A stretch of 27,520 bases of DNA from Clostridia bacterium. GTDB lineage: Bacteria; Bacillota; Clostridia; Oscillospirales; Oscillospiraceae. The notes below the pieces were generated by a model. That model was not told the DNA's origin and made no database searches. It was given only the letters and a program-made list of their open reading frames with translations. The stretch lies in NCBI GenBank assembly GCA_021153265.1, contig JAGKTU010000023.1, positions 1-27,520 of the forward strand, given 5' to 3'. Shown one piece after another: positions 21,279 to 27,520 of the stretch; position 1 is the stretch's first letter, and each line of letters opens with the position of its first letter. The position numbers were made by a program, and so were the translations under genes.

Positions 21279-22382
21279 TTACAGTTCCAATTTCAGGTCA
21301 TTTTCCTTGATCCAGCCCCATTTGCGCAGGATCTCGCAGAAAACAAGGCTCAAGATCGCAGGCAGAACGAAGCAGATCAGCGCCATACCGATCCAATCCA
21401 TGGCGGTGATGGCGGTTTTTGCGCCGGATGCCATGTCGTTGACCCAGCCGGTGTACACACCGATCTGACCGACGAAGCCGCAGGTGCCCATGCCGGAGGA
21501 AACGGGCGCGCCGTTCATCTGGAGCTTGAATACGCAGGTGGCCAGAGGGCCGGTGATCATGGAGGCCAGGGTCGGCGGGATCCAGATGCGCACATTCTTA
21601 ATAATGTTGGGCATTTGCAGCATGCTGGTGCCAACACCTTGGGCGACCAGACCACCCCAGCGGTTTTCCTTGAAGCTCATCACGGCGAAGCCCACCATCT
21701 GGGCGCAGCAGCCTGCCACAGCAGCGCCGCCTGCCAGACCCGTCAGACCCAGCGCCGCGCAGATGGCGGCGGAGGAGATGGGCAGCGTCAGGGCGATGCC
21801 CACCAGAGCGGATACCACAATGCCCATCAGCAGGGGCTGCAGCTCAGTAGCCCACATGATGGCGGTACCCACTGCGCTGGCGGCTTTGCCAATGGGGGCG
21901 GCGATAAGGGCGGCAATGCCGATGCCGGAGAGAATGGTGACGATGGGGGTGACCAGAATGTCCACTTTCGTCTCCTTGCTCACCAGCTTGCCGCATTCGC
22001 AGGCCACGATGGCCACAAAATACACCGCCAGCGGGCCGCCTGCACCGCCCATGGCGTTGGCGGCGAAGCCCACGGGGATCAGGGAGAACAGAACCAGCGG
22101 CGGGCAATGCAGGGCAAAGCCGATGGCCACCGCGATACCGGGTCCCACCATGAGCGATGCCAGACCGCCGATGGTGTAGCCGATGGACTGGTCACCGGAT
22201 TTGATGGTGACCACCACTTGGTTCAGGAAGCCCACGCCCATCTGCCCGAGGGTATTGAGAATCGTACCCACCAGCAGAGTGCAGAACAGACCCTGTGCCA
22301 TGGCGCTTAAGGCGTCAATGCCATAGCGCTTGGCGGATAGTTCAATGTCCTTGCGTTGGAGAAATTGGGAGAATTTTGCCAT
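21279..22382 (-). CDS. PTS transporter subunit IIC, PfoR-like (PTS_EIIC_2 family)
   Basis: An integral membrane protein of about 367 residues with eight to ten hydrophobic segments rich in Gly, Ala and Ile. The N-terminus FLQRKDIELSAKRYGIDAL and then AMAQGLFCTLLVGTILNTLG are characteristic of the PF13303 family, which includes PfoR of Clostridium perfringens. No IIA or IIB domain is fused and none is encoded beside it. The family is called PTS IIC by homology; whether it transports a sugar or acts as a regulator is unsettled. The start is taken as ATG 22382 because the family N-terminus begins there; the RBS (AAAGAG, about 14 bases upstream) is weak, and the frame stays open to 22520, so the start is the least certain in the window. 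It has a consensus promoter and long leader of its own. Confidence 0.82.
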   Translation of the reverse strand: MAKFSQFLQRKDIELSAKRYGIDALSAMAQGLFCTLLVGTILNTLGQMGVGFLNQVVVTIKSGDQSIGYTIGGLASLMVGPGIAVAIGFALHCPPLVLFSLIPVGFAANAMGGAGGPLAVYFVAIVACECGKLVSKETKVDILVTPIVTILSGIGIAALIAAPIGKAASAVGTAIMWATELQPLLMGIVVSALVGIALTLPISSAAICAALGLTGLAGGAAVAGCCAQMVGFAVMSFKENRWGGLVAQGVGTSMLQMPNIIKNVRIWIPPTLASMITGPLATCVFKLQMNGAPVSSGMGTCGFVGQIGVYTGWVNDMASGAKTAITAMDWIGMALICFVLPAILSLVFCEILRKWGWIKENDLKLEL

Positions 22383-22593
22383 TTGTTGTTTCACATCTCT
22401 TTCAGTAGAATTACGTCTGCTGAAAAAGCGCGCGTCAGGATGAAAAATGCTGACCCTAGACGGCTCCAAGAGGTCATGGCGGTTTCTCTTTGCTTTATAC
22501 CGCGGGGCGCTCTCAGCCATCTTCGGTGCTGCCCTCCCAAAACAGCCTCTGCATTGGGAGAACTTTGCCCGTTCTTCACAGATCGGAAAACAA
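22383..22593 (-). promoter_or_regulatory. Long structured 5' leader of the PTS IIC gene
   Basis: About 210 bases separate the predicted transcription start from the gene. On minus it can form CTCCCAA/TTGGGAG (22534-22560), a GTCAG/CTGAC hairpin (22434-22454) followed by GCGCGCTTTTT, and a 9-bp hairpin TTCAGCAGA/TCTACTGAA (22401-22424) next to the putative RBS. I tested it by eye against T-box, FMN, M-box, lysine, SAM, c-di-GMP, guanidine, fluoride and tetrahydrofolate motifs and found no match. Part of it could be coding if a longer start is used. Confidence 0.45.
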
Positions 22594-22600
22594 TAGGGGC

Positions 22601-22629
22601 ATTATAACCCCTCCCGGCGGCTTTGTCAA
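22601..22629 (-). promoter_or_regulatory. Consensus promoter of the PTS IIC gene
   Basis: On minus, TTGACA (22624-22629) and TATAAT (22601-22606) with a 17-nt spacer: a perfect match to the vegetative consensus. Confidence 0.85.
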
Positions 22630-22700
22630 TCCTTACCCCGCGGACATTTGACCGCCAAGACGCAACCCCCCGGAGGGGATACAAAAAATAAGGGGAAATG

Positions 22701-22744
22701 TGGCAATTATGCCAATTGACAATGGCAATCTATATGGGTAGAAT
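22701..22744 (+). promoter_or_regulatory. Promoter of the CODH/ACS cluster with overlapping TGGCA half-sites
   Basis: TTGACA (22716-22721) and TAGAAT (22739-22744) are 17 nt apart. Just upstream is the palindrome TGGCA-ATTA-TGCCA (22701-22714), and a third TGGCA lies at 22723-22727 in the spacer, bracketing the -35 box. The half-sites suggest a regulator binding over the promoter; none is identified. Confidence 0.65.
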
Positions 22745-22749
22745 ATTAT

Positions 22750-22797
22750 CGATACACTATGATTAGCATAGGGTACCTATCGGTTTTTTAATTTTTG
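22750..22797 (+). promoter_or_regulatory. Hairpin plus T-tract in the acsA leader, possible attenuator
   Basis: CGATA pairs with TATCG and, inside it, CTATG pairs with CATAG around ATTAG, with an internal loop containing GGTACC. GTTTTTTAATTTTTG follows. This resembles a weak intrinsic terminator placed right after the predicted transcription start and before the acsA RBS. Five-plus-five base pairs make it only a moderate hairpin. Confidence 0.4.
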
Positions 22798-22827
22798 TAG
22801 AATCATGTAATTAGGAGGAAACAAGAT

Positions 22828-24732
22828 TTGAAGGATTGGGCATTTACTACCACCGTCGAGGAGATGGAAGCTGCCACCAATTCTCTGCTGGAGACCGCAC
22901 AGAAGGTTGGCGCAGACACTTGGCAGCAGCGTGCCAAGAACCAGACTCCTCACTGCGGATTCGGCGAGGGCGGTACCTGCTGCCGTATCTGCTCCATGGG
23001 TCCCTGCCGCATCACTAAGAAGGCTCCCCGCGGCATCTGCGGCTGCGATGTTCACGGCATCGTCGCCCGTAACTATCTGCGTTTCACCGTTGGTGGTACC
23101 GCAGCACACTCCGACCACGGTCGTGAGATCATGCACACCCTGCACCAGACCCGCGAGGGCGGCAACTACACCGTCAAGGATCCCGAGAAGCTGATCCGCA
23201 TCGCCAAGGAGTGGGGCGTCGAGACCGAGGGTAAGGACATCTACGCTCTGGCTCACGAGATGGCTGAGATCGGCCTGCTGGAGTACGGCTTCCCCTTCGG
23301 CGAGCAGAAGTTCGCTCAGCGCGCTCCCGAGCACACCAAGGAACTGTGGCGTAAGGCTGAGATCATGCCCCGCGCCATCGACCGCGAAATCGCCACCGCC
23401 ATGCACATGACCCATATGGGTTGCTCCAGCCTGCCCGAGGCTCTGATCCGTCAGGCTCTGCGCGCCGGTCTGTCCGACGGTTGGGGCGGCTCCATGATGG
23501 GCACCGAGTTCTCCGACGTTATGTTCGGCACTCCCCGTCCCATCGACACCGAGGCTAACATCGGCGTCATGGAGAAGGACAACGTCAACATCGTCGTCCA
23601 CGGTCACGATCCCTCTCTGTCCGAGATGATCGTCTACTACGCAAACGATCCCGAAATGATTGCCTACGCCAAGAGCATGGGCGCTAAGGGCATCACCGTT
23701 TCCGGCGTCTGCTGCACCTCCAACGAGGTCACCATGCGTCACGGCATCCCCATGGCCGGTAACTTCCTGAACCAGGAGAACGTGGTTCTGACCGGCGCCT
23801 GCGAAGCCATCGTCGTGGACGTGCAGTGCATCTTCCCCGCACTGGGCCCCCTGAGCAAGTGCTTCCACACCAAGTTCATCACCACCTCTCCCATCGCCCG
23901 GATGCCCGACTCCGAGTTCTACCGCTTCTCCGCTGAGACTGCCGGTGACAACGCCAAGGCAATCGTGAAGATGGCAATCGAGAACTTCGTCAACCGTACC
24001 CCCGAGCTGGTCAACATCCCCAACCAGAAGCAGAAGGCCCGCGTCGGCTACTCCGTCGAGGCTATCAAGAAGGTTCTGGACGGCGTCGCCAACTCTCAGG
24101 TCGACGAGTTCGGCACCACCAAGCCCCTGATTGAGTGTGTCCATTCCGGTGTCCTCCGCGGCGCTGTGGCAATGGTCGGCTGTAACAACCCCAAGGTTCG
24201 TCCCGACACCGCCCACATCGAGCTGATGAAGAAGATGCTGGAGAACGATATCATCGTCATCACCACCGGCTGCTCCGCACAGGCTGCAGGTAAGGCTGGT
24301 CTGATGGATCCCGAGAAGGCTAAGGAGTACTGCGGTGCAGGTCTGAAGCGCGTCTGCGAGCTGGCCGGCATTCCTCCCGTGCTGCACATGGGCTCCTGTG
24401 TCGACATCTCCCGTATGATGATCCTGGCTTCCGACATCGCCAAGGATTGGGGCATCAACATCTCCCAGGTTCCCGTTGTGGGCTGCGCTCCCGAGTGGAT
24501 GTCCGAGAAGGCTGTCTCCATCGGTAACTACGTTGTGGCCACCGGTATCGAGACCTTCCTGGGTGTCGATCCCTACTCCAAGGGCTCCGAGGAAGTCACC
24601 GAGCTGCTGCAGGGCGAAAACGGCGTGAACAAGTGGGTCGAGGCTAAGTTCGTCGTCGACACCGACATCGAGTCTCTGGGCGACAAGATGATCGCCTGCA
24701 TTGAGGCCAAGCGCGAAGCTCTGGGCATCTGA
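22828..24732 (+). CDS. acsA: Anaerobic Ni-Fe carbon-monoxide dehydrogenase catalytic subunit
   Basis: This enzyme interconverts CO2 and CO on a Ni-Fe-S C-cluster; with acetyl-CoA synthase it forms the carbonyl branch of the Wood-Ljungdahl pathway. It has 634 residues. N-terminal CGFGEGGTCCRICSMGPCR plus Cys71 provide the D-cluster (Cys43, Cys51) and B-cluster (Cys52, 55, 60, 71). C-cluster ligands are visible in order: His in VVHGHDPSLSE, Cys in GVCCTSNE, Cys in VDVQCIFPA, Cys in MVGCNNPK, Cys in TTGCSAQAAG and Cys in MGSCVDISR. The start is TTG 22828, nine bases after AGGAGG; no nearby ATG precedes the D-cluster. cooC and acsB follow, so the acsA name is preferred over cooS. Codon use is strongly biased, consistent with high expression. 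Confidence 0.96.
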   Translation: MKDWAFTTTVEEMEAATNSLLETAQKVGADTWQQRAKNQTPHCGFGEGGTCCRICSMGPCRITKKAPRGICGCDVHGIVARNYLRFTVGGTAAHSDHGREIMHTLHQTREGGNYTVKDPEKLIRIAKEWGVETEGKDIYALAHEMAEIGLLEYGFPFGEQKFAQRAPEHTKELWRKAEIMPRAIDREIATAMHMTHMGCSSLPEALIRQALRAGLSDGWGGSMMGTEFSDVMFGTPRPIDTEANIGVMEKDNVNIVVHGHDPSLSEMIVYYANDPEMIAYAKSMGAKGITVSGVCCTSNEVTMRHGIPMAGNFLNQENVVLTGACEAIVVDVQCIFPALGPLSKCFHTKFITTSPIARMPDSEFYRFSAETAGDNAKAIVKMAIENFVNRTPELVNIPNQKQKARVGYSVEAIKKVLDGVANSQVDEFGTTKPLIECVHSGVLRGAVAMVGCNNPKVRPDTAHIELMKKMLENDIIVITTGCSAQAAGKAGLMDPEKAKEYCGAGLKRVCELAGIPPVLHMGSCVDISRMMILASDIAKDWGINISQVPVVGCAPEWMSEKAVSIGNYVVATGIETFLGVDPYSKGSEEVTELLQGENGVNKWVEAKFVVDTDIESLGDKMIACIEAKREALGI

Positions 24733-24760
24733 TCGGCGGATCTTTAGCCCCGGCTGTGCA

Positions 24761-24863
24761 ATTTGAAGACCTCGAAATATAGCGCAGCCGTTGTCGTCGA
24801 AGACGACTTACGGATGCGGCATACCCCTTGCGGGTACACAAAGTATGTCTTCGGTCTTCAAAT
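24761..24863 (+). ncRNA. Foldable element between acsA and cooC, unidentified
   Basis: An 11-bp perfect helix, ATTTGAAGACC (24761-24771) with GGTCTTCAAAT (24853-24863), encloses two hairpins. One is CCGT-t-GTCGTC with GACGAC-tt-ACGG around a GAA loop (24788-24813). The other is TACCC with GGGTA around CTTGC (24822-24836). A transcript would form a three-way junction of about 103 nt. There is no T-run, so it is not a terminator. It does not match a riboswitch I know. It may be a structured RNA, an mRNA processing or stability element, or a palindromic repeat; the ncRNA type is provisional. Confidence 0.4.
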
Positions 24864-24950
24864 CTTCATCCGTGACAAAATCTCTCGCCGATTCCATCAG
24901 CGGATTATTCCGCAGGTGCGTATATTACTTAAATTCGAGGTTCTTTTCCA

Positions 24951-25718
24951 ATGAAACTAGCGATTACCGGCAAGGGCGGCGTGGGTAAGACCACCCTGTC
25001 CTCCACACTGGCCCGGCTCTACGCCGACGAGGGACGTACCGTCCTCGCTGCCGACGTGGATCCCGATGCCAATCTGGGTCTGGCTCTGGGTCTGAGCCAG
25101 GAGGAAGTGGACGCCATTACCCCCATCTCCAAAATGCGCACTCTGGTGGAGGAGCGCACCGGCGCCAACGCAGCCAACAAGTTCTTCAAGCTGAATCCTT
25201 ATGTGGCGGACATTCCCGACACCTTTAGTAAGGATATCAACGGCGTGAAGCTGCTGGTCATGGGCACCGTGGACGTGGGCGGCAGCGGCTGCGTCTGCCC
25301 CGAGCACGTGATGCTCAAGGCAGTTCTCTCCAACCTGACCTATCGGAAGAACGATGTGGTCATCATGGACATGGAGGCAGGACTGGAGCATCTGGGACGG
25401 GGTACGGCCATGAATATGGATCAGTTCATCGTGGTCATCGAACCCGGCGCAAGAAGTGTGCAGACCTACCGCAACGTCAAGCGGCTGGCTTCCGATCTGG
25501 GCGTCAAGCAGGTTCGTGTAGTGGCCAACAAGGTCCGGGACGAACGGGACGAGGAGTTTATCCGCAATTCCATCCCCGAAGAAGACCTGCTTGGCATGAT
25601 CCACTACAATCTGGAGATCATGGACGCTGACCGCAGCGGCAAATCTCCCTACGACTTCAGCCCCACGGCAATCGAAGAGATTCGGAAGATCAAAGCGATC
25701 CTCGATCGTGACGAATAA
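24951..25718 (+). CDS. cooC: CODH nickel-insertion accessory ATPase CooC
   Basis: CooC is a dimeric MinD/ParA-type ATPase that delivers nickel to the C-cluster of carbon-monoxide dehydrogenase. The 255-residue protein begins with the deviant Walker A motif GKGGVGKTT (residues 7-15), followed by AADVDPDANLGLALG. The nickel-binding Cys-X-Cys is GCVCPEHV (Cys114, Cys116). VVIMDMEAGLEHLGRGTA corresponds to the Walker B and switch region typical of CooC. The start ATG has GAGG about 10 bases upstream (24937-24940), a weaker RBS than its neighbours, consistent with lower need for an accessory factor. It sits between acsA and acsB, the usual place for maturation factors. Confidence 0.95.
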   Translation: MKLAITGKGGVGKTTLSSTLARLYADEGRTVLAADVDPDANLGLALGLSQEEVDAITPISKMRTLVEERTGANAANKFFKLNPYVADIPDTFSKDINGVKLLVMGTVDVGGSGCVCPEHVMLKAVLSNLTYRKNDVVIMDMEAGLEHLGRGTAMNMDQFIVVIEPGARSVQTYRNVKRLASDLGVKQVRVVANKVRDERDEEFIRNSIPEEDLLGMIHYNLEIMDADRSGKSPYDFSPTAIEEIRKIKAILDRDE

Positions 25719-25748
25719 TCCCCAAAATAATACAGGAGGAATGAAACC

Positions 25749-27520
25749 GTGACCCTTTTTGATAGAGTTTTCGGCGGCAACGACTACAACTATGAGCGTA
25801 CCGTAGCCGCTATCGATCAGGCCATCGCCACCTACGGTGACAATGAGCCTGTCGCTTTCCCCAGCACCGCTTACAACCTGCCCTGCTACTACGGTATCAC
25901 CGGCAAGAAGGTCAACAACCTGGGCGAGCTGAAGGCAGCCCTGGAAAATGACATCAAGCCCATGATGACCCGCAATAAGCGTCTGCAGGACGTGTTCGAC
26001 AGCGGTGTGGCTTCCGCTCTGTGTGCAGAGTTCCTGGAAGTTCTGAAGTACCTGAACGGCGCCGAGCCCTACGCTGAGCCCGAGATGGGCCACCTGACCG
26101 ACGCCTTCGTCCGTAACCTGGGTGTTCCGCTGGTTACCGGCGATATCCCCGGTGTTGCTGTCATCATCGGCGGTGCTGAGGATCCCGCTGAGACCGTTGC
26201 TCTGGCTAAGGAGTACCAGTCCCAGGGTATTCTGGTCACTCTGACCGGCGATGCCATCCGCCACTGCCATGAGGCCGGCATGGGCCTGGGCGAGGGTGTC
26301 CGCGTGGTGCCCCTGGGCTACGAGATGCAGTCCGTCATCCATGTCGTCTCCGTTGCTGTCCGTGCCGCTCTGATCTTCGGCAACATCCAGCCCGGCGACT
26401 ACAAGGCTCTGTACAAGTACACCATGGACCGTGTCAAGGCCTTCGTCAACGCTTACAAGCCCCTGTCCGATGAGATCGTCTCCTACGGCGCCGGCGCTAT
26501 CTGCCTGGGCTTCCCCGTTGTCTCCAACGAGACTGAGAACATGTTCCGTGTTCCCAAGTCCCTGATCCAGCAGCTGGATACTTCCAAGTGGAACGCTACC
26601 TCTTTGGAGGCTCGCGACATCAAGCTGAAGATCACCAAGATCGACATCCCCGTTTCCTTCGCTACCGCATTCGAAGGCGAGATCATCCGCCGCGGCGACA
26701 TGCAGGTCGAAGTCGACGGCTCCCGTGTGGACTGCTTCGAGCTGGTCCAGACCAAGGAAGCTGCCGAGATCGAGGATCACAAGATCACCGTCATCGGCCC
26801 CGAGATCGACGAAGTCCCCGTTGGCTCCAAGATCTCCCTCAGCTACACCGTCAACGTTGCCGGCAAGGCTATGCAGTCTGACTTTGAGTCCGTCATGGAG
26901 CGTAAGTTCCACAGCTGGATCAACTGCATCGAGGGCGTTATGCACACCGGTCAGCGCGACATGATCCGCGTCCGTATCAGCAAGGCTGACTTCGAGGCCG
27001 GCTTCAAGTTCAAGCACATCGGTGAAGTCCTGTACGCCAAGGTTAAGTCCGAGTTCGAGGCTGTCGTCGACAAGTGCGAAGTCATCATCGTTGTGGACGC
27101 TGAGCAGAACAAGGCTCTGCGCGCCCACGCCAACGAGGTCTTCAACGCCCGTGACGCAAGACTGGCTTCCATGACCGACGAGTCCGTGGATACCTTCTAC
27201 ACCTGCATCATGTGCCAGGCCTTCTCCCCCAGCCACGTTTGTATCGTTACCCCCGAGCGTCTGGGTCTGTGTGGCGCCGTGTCCTGGCTGGACGCTAAGG
27301 CTACTCAGGAGCTGGATCCCGCCGGTCCCTGCCAGCCCATTCTGAAGGAAGGCTGCCAGGACGAGCGTCTGGGCCGTTACGACTCCATGGACGCTGCCGT
27401 CAACAAGTACTCTCAGGGTGCTGTCGAGCGCATCACTCTGTACTCCCTGTTCCAGGATCCCATGACCTCCTGCGGCTGCTTCGAGTGTATCTGTGGTGTT
27501 GAGCCTGTTTCCATGGGCGT
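25749..27520 (+). CDS. acsB: CO-methylating acetyl-CoA synthase, 3' end beyond window
   Basis: AcsB joins CO, a methyl group from the corrinoid protein and CoA to give acetyl-CoA. About 590 of roughly 700 residues are visible; the frame is open to the window end. The start is GTG 25749, eight bases after AGGAGGA; it gives MTLFDRVFGG, matching known AcsB N-termini, and the N-terminal CODH-contact domain is present, as in bacterial rather than short archaeal forms. A-cluster Cys ligands are all seen: CIMCQAFSPSHVCIVTPERL then LCGAVSW for the [4Fe-4S] part, and TSCGCFECI with the Cys-Gly-Cys that holds the distal nickel. HTGQRDMIRVRIS and FEGEIIRRGDMQVE are further family blocks. An ATG at 25741 is out of frame. 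Confidence 0.96.
   Translation, partial: MTLFDRVFGGNDYNYERTVAAIDQAIATYGDNEPVAFPSTAYNLPCYYGITGKKVNNLGELKAALENDIKPMMTRNKRLQDVFDSGVASALCAEFLEVLKYLNGAEPYAEPEMGHLTDAFVRNLGVPLVTGDIPGVAVIIGGAEDPAETVALAKEYQSQGILVTLTGDAIRHCHEAGMGLGEGVRVVPLGYEMQSVIHVVSVAVRAALIFGNIQPGDYKALYKYTMDRVKAFVNAYKPLSDEIVSYGAGAICLGFPVVSNETENMFRVPKSLIQQLDTSKWNATSLEARDIKLKITKIDIPVSFATAFEGEIIRRGDMQVEVDGSRVDCFELVQTKEAAEIEDHKITVIGPEIDEVPVGSKISLSYTVNVAGKAMQSDFESVMERKFHSWINCIEGVMHTGQRDMIRVRISKADFEAGFKFKHIGEVLYAKVKSEFEAVVDKCEVIIVVDAEQNKALRAHANEVFNARDARLASMTDESVDTFYTCIMCQAFSPSHVCIVTPERLGLCGAVSWLDAKATQELDPAGPCQPILKEGCQDERLGRYDSMDAAVNKYSQGAVERITLYSLFQDPMTSCGCFECICGVEPVSMG

Noticed and set aside
22391..22684. A 97-codon minus-strand frame before the PTS IIC gene
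   Set aside because: It starts upstream of the TTGACA/TATAAT promoter and would span it, has no RBS, and is better read as leader DNA.
25741..25752. A three-codon upstream frame (ATG AAA CCG TGA) overlapping the acsB GTG start
   Set aside because: The ATG is only one base from AGGAGGA, too close for efficient initiation. The GTG has ideal spacing, so this is probably chance.
24957..27236. A 759-codon minus-strand open frame opposite cooC and acsB
   Set aside because: Same antisense artefact: Val/Asp/Gly/His-rich sequence with no domain, while both plus-strand genes are unmistakable.

Overview
The window looks like a chromosomal segment of an anaerobic, fairly GC-rich Firmicute of the Clostridia, most likely a gut-type Oscillospirales relative. 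The evidence is strong AGGAGG ribosome binding sites, ZTP and TPP riboswitches, Clostridia-type single-chain PurL, stand-alone IMP cyclohydrolase and AICAR transformylase, small XRE regulators, and interspersed palindromic repeats of a kind I recall from such genomes. The lineage call is inference. There are 20 protein-coding genes; no rRNA, tRNA, CRISPR array or transposase gene was seen.

Region 1 (1-793): the 3' part of a sodium:neurotransmitter-symporter-family transporter, closed by a strong terminator.

Region 2 (866-12669): one long plus-strand de novo purine cluster behind a consensus promoter and a ZTP/ZMP riboswitch with its own terminator. The order is purE, purC, a purF-like gene, purM, purN, a PurO-type IMP cyclohydrolase, a stand-alone AICAR transformylase, purD and purL. 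Two palindromic repeats are lodged on either side of the purF-like gene. That gene has lost the glutaminase nucleophile but keeps the PRPP loop. purB and purK are not in the window.

Region 3 (12677-15258): tadA on plus. Convergent with it is a minus-strand pair, a DUF3810-like membrane metalloprotease overlapping rsmG by 8 bp.

Region 4 (15223-20132, minus): an aldo/keto reductase with a C-terminal ferredoxin domain, then tldD and tldE/pmbA. Upstream of these is thiT, a thiamine ECF S-component behind a TPP riboswitch with a terminator.

Region 5 (20141-21275): a 212-bp MITE-like element with 15-bp perfect inverted ends supplies the stop codon of a small helical protein gene. That gene is divergent from the first of two tandem XRE repressor genes. 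Each XRE gene has its own palindromic operator-like sites, while the two genes share almost identical 3' ends.

Region 6 (21279-22629, minus): a PfoR-like PTS IIC protein behind a consensus promoter and a long structured leader.

Region 7 (22716-27520): the core of the Wood-Ljungdahl carbonyl branch: acsA/cooS (Ni-Fe CO dehydrogenase), cooC (nickel-insertion ATPase) and acsB (acetyl-CoA synthase, cut by the window end). A foldable, roughly 103-nt element lies between acsA and cooC. The purine cluster uses 10-formyl-tetrahydrofolate at two steps and is sensed through ZTP, so it may share one-carbon supply with the acetyl-CoA pathway; that link is inference.
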